Shown here: positions 1-13,300 of the stretch, piece by piece
How the letters are laid out: each line of letters opens with the position of its first letter
Position numbering within the stretch: position 1 is the first letter of the stretch
Assembly: GCA_036571765.1 (NCBI GenBank)
Contig: BROE01000013.1
Coordinates: forward strand, 12,549,957-12,613,956
Source: Plecoglossus altivelis
Lineage: Eukaryota; Chordata; Actinopteri; Osmeriformes; Plecoglossidae
Direction: 5' to 3'
DNA: 64,000 bases
The notes under the pieces: model-generated
Seen by the model: only the letters and a program-made list of their open reading frames with translations
Told to the model about the DNA's origin: nothing
The model's database searches: none
Position numbers and translations under genes: made by a program

Positions 1-56
1 CCTCCTCTGTTATGCTGGTCTTCTTCCCTCCTCTTCCTTCCTCTCCTCTCCTCCAG

Positions 57-247
57 GTGTAGTGGAGGACATGGGAGCTAAGGTGTCATTGCTGGGTGGG
101 GGGGGCTCAGGCGTGGGTCTGGGTCCTTCCCCCACCCTGGAGAACATCCAGGCTGCCTACGGGGGGGGCCAGACAGACGAGGCCAGGGAGTTGATCCAGC
201 AGGCCTGCTGTGGGGAGTGCAGTCCAGGGGGGCCCAGGGTGGAGGGG
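57..247 (+). CDS. lrrk1: lrrk1 exon 1 of window (N-terminal lead into ankyrin region)
   Basis: Begins after a pyrimidine-rich acceptor ending ctccag and ends before donor gtgagt, phase 0. The glycine-rich start is followed by LENIQAAYGGGQTDEARELIQQ, which aligns with the human segment before the first ankyrin repeat. The ATG at 71 has a purine at -3 and G at +4 and could be the initiator; no in-frame stop lies between the acceptor and it, so an upstream start is equally possible. Confidence 0.85.
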
Positions 248-2480
248 GTGAGTACACTTCTGGGAAACGTCCCTCTCAGGAGGTTTTCGTCATCTCTTCA
301 AGGTTTTAGGTTGGATATCAGTGTTATATTAAGACTCTGTGATGACAATATTCTTTATAAAGCCTCCATTTTTTATCTATGTAATGAAATCAATAAGAGA
401 AATGATTCATGGTTTGTATGTGATTAGTCCCAAAAGATCACCTGCCTAGCTCATCCCTTGTGTTCTGTGAATGACAAGAGATAACATCCTGTGTTGGCAG
501 TCTGGCAGCAGAGTCTAAAGCTCTAGTAACTGGCTGCGTGAGTATGTTCCAGTGTGAAGTTTGTCCCAGTCTGTCTGTACTCTGTCTGTGAGCTGTGAGA
601 CTCATGAAAGCAGATGGAAGTAGCAGAGAGAGTGGGTGTGTTGGGCTTGCCATGTAGGGGGTGTATTCCATCAAGGAGTCTGGGGAGAGGTGGCCTACTT
701 GTGCCTCTGCTGCGTTAGCTTGTTAGCAGCATCAAGGAAACAGAAAGCGTATCGCTCCCTGACAGAAGCACGGGGGAGGGGGGAGAAGGGGGGAAGTTTA
801 GGGACCCAAAAGGGCTGAAGGAGCAATGAGAGAGGTTGATAGACCCAGAGTGGGAGAGAGAGTGCGGGGGGGGGCTGAGCAGAGGGAGGAAGGGAGGAGA
901 GAGATGGAGCGGAGAGAGACAGAGAGGAGTTAAGCAGAGGAAGGGAAGGGAAGGAAGGAGAGTGCTCTTTCTATATTTGCTACTGTGGCGTAGACACCAC
1001 AACAGCAAGTATATACTCACCGTAGACATATCATGTCTTTCTGTGTGCACATCAAGCTCTAGCATCTAGCATCAACATCTATCTCTTCTCCTTGTGAGAA
1101 TGGCTAGGTTTGGAGTCAGTCCAGTATTAGCTCAGTGTCAGCCAGACTCCCAGAGCTTATGGGACCTAAACAGCTTACCAGTTACCCACACAGTACCTGC
1201 ATGAGTGCCACCCACACACCACAATACAGGCATATGGGCACAGATTCAACATTTGGATACATTCAAACCAGCCATCTGATGAAACCCACACATTTTGCTT
1301 GACCGAACTTGGATTATCTAAATGTTGTTTGTGTACCGTTACCGTTTCGCCGAAGCTTGTCACATTTCCTGGTCATGCTGCGAGGAGCTTTTAAATGCTG
1401 TAAGGTTAAAACCTGGTAACCAATCACAGGGTTTCTGCTTTTAGCTCTGGTCATACTTTCGTACTTGTATCTGTTTCCTATCCTCTCTGCTGTATGAGAC
1501 ACCGTGCCACAGCTGGCTCAGATGGGTTTCATAAAGAGCGTCTGCCCTCTGTCCTGTCTGAGTGCCAACGCTCCAGGTCCTGGGTCAGCTTCAGTATCAC
1601 CTCCAGTTATGCAGGTCGAAGGGTGATAACATTACAAAGCTCTTTCACACTTTCTCGCAACACAACCATAGAAATACAGAGCAAAATCTATTAGAAAACA
1701 TCGTAGATGCATAAGATTTACTATGCAATTAAATACTGTTATTTGTTAAGTGTTAGGGATATAGATATGTATAAATGTGTGAAAGGGTACAGCATGGGGG
1801 ATTGGATGTTATAAATAGTCAATTGAAGGCTATAATACTAAAACAAGTTCAACATTTACATGGACTCACCCCTGGAAAGCCCAACTTCCCCCATACCCCA
1901 TAAGTGTTAAGTGTAATTGACCGTTTATTCCAACTAATGCTGTGTGGGTAGTAACATGATTGTTCCTGTAACCTTGATAGAGAGCTCTGCCCTCATTTCT
2001 GCGAGGAAACGCACCCATAATGAAAAAGAGAAGTGGTCTTATAGGTGCAGCATGAGTGTGCTTGTACCCTGAAATAGCCACGCTGCTCGATGCTCAAGAA
2101 TTTAAATCACACTTCCTCTCAACTTCGCATGCCGCAGGAAATACGTATCCATTTTCTGAAATGATCCCAAAATACAAAGCGTTCTCTTTGGCCAGCGTTT
2201 TGGCAGGACAGGTCTCTGTTGCGTGAGGTTTGGTTTCACCTGAACTCCAAAACATACGAGCCAGCATGTTCTAACATATTTTCCCAGGATTTTAGACTGG
2301 AGACTGGAGATATTTAATAAACTAGTCATATCATTGACATCAGGTCCTAAGCAGTGATACTGCCATCTGGTGCTAGAAACTAGAAGTTGCTCCAACATTG
2401 CACTTAAACACAACCTTCATTGGTGTGTGTGTGTGTGTGATCTGTGTTGTCAGAGTGAATCTCAGAGGATGGAAGGGCAC

Positions 2481-2535
<55 letters not shown>

Positions 2536-5500
2536 CGCTGTAACGTTCCCTGCCCCCGGCCCCCCAGGTGCGTCTCCTGTGCGTGGCCACTCAGCATGGG
2601 GACATTGAGAGTGTGAGATACCTCCTCCGTGATGCCCGCGTGGCCATGCCCCTGGAGCCCACAGAGCACCACCCTGCCATCCAGGCTGCCCAGCACGGCC
2701 ACGCCTGCCTGGTCAGGGAGCTGCTGGATTCAGTACCTGGTAAGGATGGCTCTAGCTGGAGCCTCTCTCTCTCCCTGTCCTGTGTCGGTCAGTCTGTTTC
2801 TTTCCCCTCTCTGTGTCTGTCAGTCTGTCTCAGTAACTTTCTCTCTTACCCTCTGTCTGACATGCTGTGTCTATCTGTCTGTCTCTCTTTTTAACTCTCT
2901 CTCTCTCTCAGGCACATGTCTCAGGAGGGATTTGTTAAACTGGATGCTAGCTACGGCGTGTCAGCAGGGTCATTTAGAGGTGGTCCGTCTGCTTGTCCAG
3001 GGTTACCATGCCGATGCCGATGACTGTGCAATCCACAGCGATGAGTTTGCTGTCATCACAGGACTGCCTCTTTATGCTGCTGCCCGTGCAGGTACACACA
3101 TGGCAAACACGCATGGTACACAACAACACACACATACACATAAACACAGACAGTCACACACTCATTTTTTCTACCTCTCAGCTGTATTGTTTTTAAAAGT
3201 CAGTTCCTGTTTTGAGGGGGAAGTCCTTGAGTCTCAGAAACAACTGCTTCATATTGCGCTGTGGGAAATATGGAAGAAACGGTCTTCAACAATACTGGAC
3301 ACTCGACGGCCTATTGAATGAAAGGGACATTCAGACCGATCTTTACGTAGCACGTGTGTATGTGTGTGTGTTTGTGCGTTTGTTCGGTGCAAGGTAATGA
3401 GGAGATAGCCAGCTTCCTACTCCAGAATGGTGCAGGCTTCTCCTCCTACACCCTGATGGACCACCCAGCCTTCAGCAGAACACTACTCAGACAGAGGCTA
3501 GAGACCTCCTGTACGGAGGGAGAGGTCAGTTTCTGTGTGTGTAGCCATGTTTGGATGTCAGTGTGTGTGTGTTTGTGAGAATTTGTGAGGAAGCGTGTGC
3601 TGGCGTTTGCATGCTTGTTCCAGTGCGTACACCAGTGTGTGTGTGCGCCAATGTGTTTGTGCTTGTTCCACTGTGTGTGCGTTTTCCAATGTGTGTACCT
3701 GTGTGTTGTGCCCTTGCCAATGTGTTTGTGCTTGTTCCAATGTGTGTACCTGTGTGTGTGCCAATGTGTTTGTATGTGTTCCAGCATTTGTGCTTGTACC
3801 AGTGTGTGTGTGTGTGTGTGATCCAATAGATGCACCAGTGTGTGTGCCTGTGTGTGTGCGCGTGATCCAATAGATGCACCAGTGTGTGTGTTTATTCCAT
3901 CGTGTGTTCCAGTATGTGTGCTTGTTCCAGTGTGTGTTCCAGGGTGTGTTCCAGTGCGTGTCCATGTTCCATTGTGTGTTCCAGTGAGTGTGTGTCAGGC
4001 TTCTGTGTATACTCACTGTAGGCTTTTTCCCCAGTGCCTCTGTGTGTGCTGGTCTGGGATGAAGCTGCCCTGGTTGGAGCTGGACTGGTTCATGGATCTG
4101 TCATCTCGGATCACCAAGCTGGACCTGTCGTCCAACTGCCTGGCTGCTCTGCCCTCTGTGGTTCCTTGGGGCTTGATCCAGCTGCACACCCTGGACCTGT
4201 CAAACAACAACCTCAAAGATCTGCCCTCGGCACTCAGCTCTCAGGAGATCATCTGCTCCAGGTATGCGCACACAGACACACACAAAAAACGTATGTCAAC
4301 TCACACATGTCTGACAAATGTAGCTTTAAGCTGAACTGTGTGTGTGGTTTTGTGTGTGTGTGTGTCTGCGTGTGTCTGCGTCTCAACTACGGTAGATTGC
4401 AGCATGTGAATCTGTCTCAGAACCAGTTGACCAGCCTACCAACAGGCCTGCTGCATCTCACCGGGATCCAGAGACTCTCTGCTGCCAAGAACAACCTCAC
4501 CTCCTTGTTCGACCAGTCTAAGGGTGCGCAGTGGTATTTTACTCTGCAGATTTCCTCATTTCTATCTTGATGAAATTCTGGAGTACTTCTGCTTCTTTAC
4601 CAGAACAGTTTCCACTCAGTGATGGAACAAAAGTGATGTACAAAGTCCTACACTACCGAACTGTAGTACAGTCAGTGAGTATCTCAGCTGGATGAGCGCT
4701 CTCTCCTTCTCCTAGACACTAACTGGATAGGCCTGCGTAAGTTGGAGGAGCTGGACTTGTCTGACAACCTGCTGACCAGCCTGCCCACAACCATCCTGCA
4801 CTGCTTCAAGTCCCTCAGCTCTCTCAACGTCTGCAGGAACAAACTCTCCTCCTTCCCTGACCCCTGGGCCTGTCCTCTGGTAGGACCTTCTGCAGCTATA
4901 GGCAGAGAGAGGTAGAGAGAGAGAGGGGGGGAGGGAGAGGGAGAGAGAGGGAGGGAGGGAGAGAGAGGGAGAGAGAGGGAGAGAGGGAAGGAGGGAGGGA
5001 GAGGGAGAGAGAGGGAGGGAGAGGGAGGGAGAGAGGGAGAGTAGACACAGGTGCTGTCCTCAATATACACACAGAATGAGTGACAGATCTGCCCTCTTTC
5101 GCTCCTGTCGTCTCCTCTGCAGAAGATCTGTCGAGCCTCCTCGAATTTGATCGAGGGTCTTCCCAACACCATCTCCATCTTCTGGAAAACCCAACTCCAA
5201 GAGGTGGATTTCTCGGACAACGTCCTGAGGGATCTGCCTTCTTACATATTTGAGCTTGAGGTAACCGTGTAGAACAGGATCTGAGAGGTTTCCATGGCAG
5301 CTGCTGGAAACCAGCTGGTTTAAATGAGATGTATGTGTGTTATTCTCAAAGCCACCTCTAGATGGCGGTCCAGTCATAGCAGGAGACATTATGGGACCAT
5401 AGTGGTGTCTGTTACAGCATACTAGTGCATTTGCAAGAAAAAAGGTCAAAAATGTCATTAGACAACTAAGCATGGTGGAATGTATGAGTAGATTTAAAGA

Positions 5501-7316
5501 ATTCCGGCAATGGCATTTGAGAAGGATGTGTTTAGATCTAAATCCTAATCACAACTCTAGAACCCCCTGGAATGTTCTCAGGAACGCTGGACTCTTTCTA
5601 ATGAAATTATGTTCATGTTTGCAGAGTTTCTTGGGATTCTAATTACATTTTTGTTCTAACTAAGAATCAGTCCAAACACATGCTCCCTCTCTTTCTCTCC
5701 CTATCTCAGGCTCTGGTCGTCTTACGTCTGTGTGGGAATCAGATCTCCACCCTTCCAGCTCCCAGCAAGTGGAAGTGTTCTCTTCTCAGGACCCTAGACC
5801 TCTCCAGAAACCAGCTGGGAAGGTGGGCCCCCCTTCAGACTGCAGAACTCCCCTCCACTCCCACACACACAATCGCACGCGCACACACACTCCAATGTCA
5901 CTTTCACACATCCATCCAGAGTCCTGACGCACAGACACAGATTGGTATAGCAATTTTGCCTCCAGTTACTCGAGCAAGATTGGAGTTTATAAATGAATGG
6001 AGATTGTAAATGAGTGTGCACATTCTATTCAGTGTTGAAATGAATGCATTTTCTGAATGTATTTCCTCTAGAACTGTGGAGGTCACTAAAACCAGCAGAC
6101 TGGCCTTCCTAACCACATGGCACCGCAGAGACCCTGACCCAGGTGACCCTCTGGCCCTAAACCTGTCCCACCTGGAGGTTGAGACTGGGTTCTGGCGCTG
6201 GTTCCCCTGTATTGTCAGCCTCACATCTCGGATGGACCATGCTGTGCTAATCCTATTAATCCATTTGCCAGATATTAATGTTGAAGGTACATTACGTGGG
6301 CGTGTGTGTGTCTGTGTGTGTCTCCCCCCTGGCAGTGTGTCCTATCGAGTTTCCAGTCATTTTGCGGGATTCATTGGAAGTGCTTATCCTAAATGACAAC
6401 CAGCTGGAGTGTGTTCCCCAGTCTGTGTGCTGCCTGAAGAACCTTACTGAACTGTATCTGTCCAAGTAAGTTCCTCAGACTGACCCCGACCCCTCATCCA
6501 CCTTCTCTGGAACTACTACTGTAACCAGGAAGTAAAGGCAGCGCTAAGCGGCGTCTGGCTGCAGAGAGAGCAGACTCGGGTCAGCACAGCTGGTCTAATC
6601 AGAGGATCAGCGGAGCCGGTTATTCTCGTCACAGCAGGGGAGAATTCTCTGGAAGCAGCTAGATTCTTTCAGCCTCGGAGACTTACTGTATGTGGATTAA
6701 GAAGCGTTAGCAAGCTGTTTGTTTTTCCATTTTAGATGTTGAAATATGGTGAAGCCCCTTCCTGCTTGTAGAGATAGCACTCTCCTAATCTTTAGAGTAC
6801 TTATGTGACCCTCTTTGAGAGTTGGCTCCCATGACAGGAAATATACTATGATATGCTATACATAATAAATACACTTAATAAAGAAAAGATGCAACCAGAC
6901 TGTAGTATATCTTGCTCTCTTGCTCCATCTCATGCTTTCTTTCTTTCTCTCTTTCTGTCTGTCTCTCTCTCTTTCTGGTGAACAGTAATCCAGCTATCCG
7001 GGAACTTCCCGCAGAGCTTGGCCAGCTGCCTAACCTGTGGCAGTTGGACATCGAAGATCTCAACATAACTAACGTTCCCCAGGAGATCAGGAAGGAAGGT
7101 ACAGGAGGCCAACTCTGTCCCGTGATGAAAGGAACCACTTTCTGTGTTGATCGCCTATTCAACCCAGAAACCCTCCTTCCTTTGTGCCCCTGTGCTTGTG
7201 TGTGGTTGTGTGTCTCTGTGTGTGGTTGTGTGTGCCTGTGTGTGGTTGTGTGTGCCTGTGTGTGCCTGTGTGTGGCTGTGTGTGTCTGTGTGTGGTTGTG
7301 TGTCTCTGTGTGTGGT

Positions 7317-7359
<43 letters not shown>

Positions 7360-10300
7360 TTGCGTGTATCTCAGGTTCAGTGTCCGTGCTCGCTCACCTT
7401 CGAGCGCACCTGCGAAAGGCAGAACCTTGCAAGCTGCTGAAGATGATTGTGATTGGTCCCCCTCGCCAGGGGAAGACCGCCCTCCTGGAGGCGCTGCAGA
7501 CTGGCAGGACGTCCCCCTTCACTCCGCCCGATCGCAGCATCTCCACCTCCACCTGGGAGCTGGACAGACCCAACGGGGTTAAAACTGGTGTAGGAGACAC
7601 ACACACACACACACACAGAGATACTGGTTCGAGGCCAGGTTTGGGTTAGTACCCACATTCTTACGCTCGCTCATAATGTTCTATTTTTGGTCATATTTGT
7701 TGGATTGTCGTTCATGGGAACTGGTCTGAAGGTACCCTGTCTAGTGTCTCTAGTACGCAGTAGGTATAAAGCAGACAGAGAAGGCATCAGAGCCCATGAT
7801 GTTCTTACCAGAACCACTCCGATACCTTGTTACCGAATCCTGATAGATTTACAAACACATAAATCCCCATCAGTCTGGCCTGTGCAGCTCTCAGCTCCAC
7901 AGCGGTGATTGAGCAGCCATTGCTTGTCTCAACTCATGTATATGTTTACTTGTGTTGTACGGGCTGCACTGCAATCTTGTTGGTTCCTACACAAATCAAT
8001 TTCAGTGTATGTCATTTCCACAGCAGAAATGGACATTCCCAGGAGTGGTGATGAGAACCAATGTGATATTCATAGATCGGTTGAGAATGCAGAAAAAATG
8101 CAAAGATTGTCATAATGCTGCGGCCCAGTGTTAACCCCTGCCTGACCTCCTCACCATCTGTCCTCACAGACCAGCTCTGTGGTGTTCAACGTGTGGGACA
8201 TCGGCGGGCCAGCCAGCATGTCCACAGTCAACCAGTGTTTCTTTACCGACCAAACCTTTTACCTGGTCATCTGGAACCTGGCTCTGGGCGAGGAAGCCGT
8301 GTCCAACCTGCAGAACTGGCTGCTGAACATCGAGGTGAGGCTAGCACACATCGAGACCTGCTTCAGGATCGACCGTGTGTGTCTGTTGTGTTCCTTTAGC
8401 CCAGTCTGTAAGTACTGAGAGCAGAGGAGTCTACTCTAGTCTATTGTGAGCTATGTTATTATTCCTTTTGGTCACTGAGCTGTAAGACTTGTGGCATGTC
8501 TGTATTTACCCTGCTGGGAATGACTTGGACTGTCTGACCGCAAATACATAACCCTTAGTCTGTTTACGGCTAAGAAGACATGAGGGAATGGAGAATGTCT
8601 AAATGTTCTGTAGAAGATACAGTTCATGTTTTACATAGTCTTAAACTTCCTGTAAGTGAAAGTCAAAACAGTGTCCTTTTGTGTTGATATTATTTTTCAA
8701 CTTTTCACACAAAAGGCTATGAATGAGCTTTTTGACCTGCTTGTTGTCAGGTTCCATCCCTGTGACCTCTGACCCCTAGGCTCAGGCTCCTAACTCTGCT
8801 GTGGTGGTGGTGGGCACACATCTGGACCTCATTGACACCAAGTTCCGCACAGAGCGGGTGGCCACGCTGCGCGCCTACATCCTGGCTCTCTGCCGCTCTC
8901 CGTCTGGCGCCCGGGCAACGGGGTACCCTGATGTTACCTGGAAACACCTGCAGTGAGTTCACACACCAACACGTATACCGTACACACACAAACACACACG
9001 TTCCTCACTCATCTTCAGGTCTGTTTTGTGATTTCTCTGATGTCTGATGTTTTCTTCTCGTGTGTGTGTGTGTGTGTGTGTGTGCGTGTGCAGCGAGGTG
9101 TCATGTAAGACTCTGGAGGGTCTGGACAGTCTAAAGAGGCTGATCTTCAGCGTGGCCTGCAACATGAAGCTGAGCAGCAGCTCCGCCAGCGGCCACAAGC
9201 TGCTGGGCAGACTGGTGAGCAGGAGGGGCAGCAGCCCTGGGCTCTCCTGGGTGGATGGATGGAGGGTGGGGGTGGGGGATGGGGTGTGGGGGTAAGGTAC
9301 CTGTGACACCAGTGGTACGAGTCCCCAAAGCTTTGGGTGTTTCTCTGTAGTGGATAGTGCTCTAACTGTCATGGGGGCCAGGATCCCCCAGCTCCTCATG
9401 TGTTTGGGCTCCTGTGTGTTAGTCGCTGGTGTGAGCTGTTCGACCCCTGTGACCTCAGATCCCCCGCAGCTACCTGGCCCTGCAGGAGGCTGTGATCGCG
9501 GAGCACCAGAGACGCGACACGGAGGACGAAGTCCAGTACCTCACTGACACCGAGCTGGACGGCATCATCGAGCAGAATCCAGGAAGTGACATCAGAGACT
9601 ATGAGGACCTGCAGAGCGGTACTTCCTCTCACGCCTCTCCCTTTGAAAAGAACTGTGTTTATCCACAGAAGAGGAACTGTCTGGATAATAACACAGCTCT
9701 CTGTATCCATCCCCCCCCTCCATCCTCCCCCCCTTGTCTCTCTCTCTCATGCGTGCTCTCTCTCTCTCTGTCTCCATGCTGTCCTTCTCTTCTCTCTGTC
9801 CAGCCATCAGCTTCCTGATCGAGACAGGTACTCTGCTGCACTTCCCTGACACCAGCCACGGCCTGTGTATGCTCTACTTCCTGTGTCCTGTCTGGCTGTC
9901 TGAGTGTCTGGAGAGAATCATCCATCTGAGGAGCTCTCGGTCCGTGGCCAGGAATGGCGTCATCCGGGCCGAAGATCTCCGGGTAAAACAGAGCATCTTT
10001 TGCATTTATTTCTCTTAAATGAGAGGTCCTCTAATTCTTATACGGGGGTACATTTCTCCCATAGTTTTAATATAGAACCTGAGACAGAAAATTGGACTAA
10101 ATAAAGAATTCTTGAGAATGCTAAAAATATAATTTTGATGAGTGTGAATTCTAACAGATGACATGGTGTCCTCTTCCTGTATGCTGTGCAGATGCTGCTG
10201 GTGGGAACCGGCTTCACTCAGCAGACGGAGGAGCAGTACTTCCAGTTTCTGGCCAAGTTTGAGATAGCGCTTCCGGTGGCCAACAACAGGTACTGCAACA

Positions 10301-13300
10301 GGACACCGTTTCCACACTGTGGCCAATGTTTTTCAGGGATTAATATACAGACAGAGGTATGTTATTATTCTGCCACTGTTCAATTATCTGTTACTCTGTC
10401 ATCTGTAGTTACCTGCTGCCGCACCTCCTGCCTCCCAAGCCAGCCATGGATATCCATGGCTTCCGGCAGCAGACCAACAACACGCTGCAGAGGCTCTTCA
10501 AGATGAGCTTTGTACCTGCAGGCTTCTGGGAGCGCTTCATAGCCAGGATGCTGATCAGCCTTACCCACATGGACCTGCAGGTGACAGGCTTTACCCAGGA
10601 CATCACGTCTAACACTGATATCCAACCTTGCATGTTGTTGTTGTTGTTGTTGTTTTTGGCGATGTCGTCTTGGGCGATGATGATGATGTGGTCGTTACTA
10701 ACGTCGTCGTCGGGGATGTAGTCCTTCGAGCCGAGGAGGAACGCGAGGAGCACCCGCAGCAGGAACACGGTGATCTACAGTTTCGCTGGGAGCCAGCAGA
10801 GGAACCGCTGCAGCACCTTCAGAGTCCGCCGCAGCCAGACCATCTACTGGAAGGAGGGGCTGCTGGTCACCTTTGACGGGGGCTACCTCAGGTCAGAGGC
10901 TGGGGTCAGGGGTCGAGGGAGGGAAGGAACCCATATGTGGTGTGCCTGTGGGGGTTTTGCGGCACACAATCAATCAAGTTATCAGAAAGGTTCCAAAACA
11001 GGACTCATCTGTCGGGAAATAATGTCTGGATGAGTTGTGTTGTTGCAGCTCTTAAAATATCTGAGGACAAGCACCGTTTGATTTCAGTTTTTTCAGCGTT
11101 GGCAATTGAAAGAATGCATCGTACCACCACATTAACATCATGACAAGCTCTAAGGCATCACCAGTTAGTCTAAGCCTGTTGCATCACCCCCAGTCCCAGC
11201 TAAATGCAAGCTGAGCAGTCCTAATTAATCACACTCAGAGCTGTCTCAGCACCGTCCAGAGATAATTAGACAAACCAAGCACATAATGATATCTCCTAAA
11301 AACCAGACCGAATAATTCCTCGTAAAAAGTAACTTTTGTTTATCTGAGTGTTCTCTGAGGGCAGCTTGGAAACAGTCCCGGGCCCCTGCTTTCACACGAG
11401 CTTCTCTGTGGGACACCTCTGAGAACTCTGCAGGAAACTCATGGTGGAATAGAACCAGACCCTCCTCTTCATCATGCATAACTCTGCTCTCCTCCACCCA
11501 TCTCTCCTGCTCCACCCTCCTATCCACGCTCCTTTACACCATGCAGACCCTCCACCTTCCAGTATACGTTCCTGTCGATGGATGTTGCGATGGACCGATG
11601 TGTCTGAGGCCTACTGAGATGCCTCCATCCATCCACCTCAGTGCAGATGTAGTACTAACAATACCCCTCGCCTCCACAGCGTGGAGTCATCCGATGTGAA
11701 CTGGAAGAGAAAAAAAAGTGGAGGCATTAAGATCATCTGCCAATCAGAAACCAGGGATTTTTCAGCCATGGCCTTCATCACGGATCACGTCAACTCCCTC
11801 ATCGAGCAGTGGTTCCCTGGTCAGTCTTCCTCCCTCTTCAATCACTCCCTCCCTCTACATGTCTCCCTCTTGTCTCTCCCTCTCTCTCTCAATCCTACCC
11901 TCTCTCAGGCAGACACATCAGTCATGCAGACACATCTTAGTAGTTGACTGTGACCTTGATGCAGCCTTTACTGCAGTCTCAGTGTTGATGACTCATCCCC
12001 ACGTTCTGCTCTGGCTAAGGGCTGCTGCTAGATCGTCTGTCCGAACTTCCCCAGAGACGCCATGTGTGAATGTGTGATGACGTGTGGATGTTTGATGATG
12101 TGTGATGAGTATGTCTCTTCCACTCTCTTCCTTCGTCCTCATCCTGTCCCTCTGTCATCCCCCTCTTCCTGTCTGTGTCTTGTCCTGCAGCTCTGACTGC
12201 CAGCGAGAGTGATGGAAGCCCCCTGATAGAACAGTATGCCCTCTGCCCCCTGTGTGTGTCCACGGCCTGCCAGGACCAAGGCCAGGACCAAGGCCAGGGC
12301 CAGGGCCAGGGCCAGGGCCAGGGCCAGCCCCCGGCCCTCAGCATCAGGGCAGGGGAAGCTAGTGGCGGGGAGGGAGACGGAGTACACTACTTTAACATGG
12401 AGCACTGTGTGTTGGCGGCGGTGGAGAAGGACCACATCAGCTGTCCCCAGCACCCTCAGACCCCCGTCCCCCTCCAGGAGCTGGTCCCTGAACTCTTCAT
12501 GACAGACTTCCCATCACGGTACCCTGCCCCCCCTCCCCCTCCCCACACACACACACACACACACACACATGCTAAGAGTAAGATTTTACTAACCTTTAAC
12601 CTCTTACTCTGCCTCCCTCTAACCCAATATCACACACATCGACTCTGACCTTGCAGTGGGATTGCATCTAGTCTCATAAACTCTTGCAAGGCTCTCTATT
12701 TAATCAGAAACTGTTGCCAGATAGAGTATATACACCATTACCACCAAATAGGACATCCTTAATTTAATGATCCCTGATATTGAATCCTGCCGATCTTGTC
12801 CTGGAAGCTTGGATGAAAGCCCTGCTTTCATGTGTCAGACAGGAAGAGGGGGCGTGGGGGGGGGAGGGGGGTAGCAGGCAGAGGCTGAATGTTAATTTGA
12901 CCTTTCTGGGTCCATGTCTTTGGTGACGTAGAGGCTAGCCTTCTCTGCTACGCTTCGGGTCAGGGTGGAAGATTCCATCGGAACTTTTCTGACACTGTGG
13001 GGTTAACACCCACACACACGCACACACATTACAGTAAAATATACACCCACTTACATGTTCACACACACCAACACAGAAATACACTCACACTAGCACTCAC
13101 ATTCTGCACACACTGAAACACACATACTTACACTTACATAAACACACACACGCACACACACTTAAGCACATTTGTGTGTTCCTCTTTTTATCTCCGAGGC
13201 TGGAGATGAGGCCATTCACACACACAGGTCCCCAGGGCTTTGACTGTGTAATGTTGTTGATTTGGTGCCAGGAGAGCCCCTACTCATATCTCAAAGAGAT

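Noticed and set aside
6912..7649. Single plus-strand frame joining exon 12, the GT array and exon 13
   Set aside because: The GT array happens to be open in this frame, but splice sites and human alignment show two exons with an intron between them.
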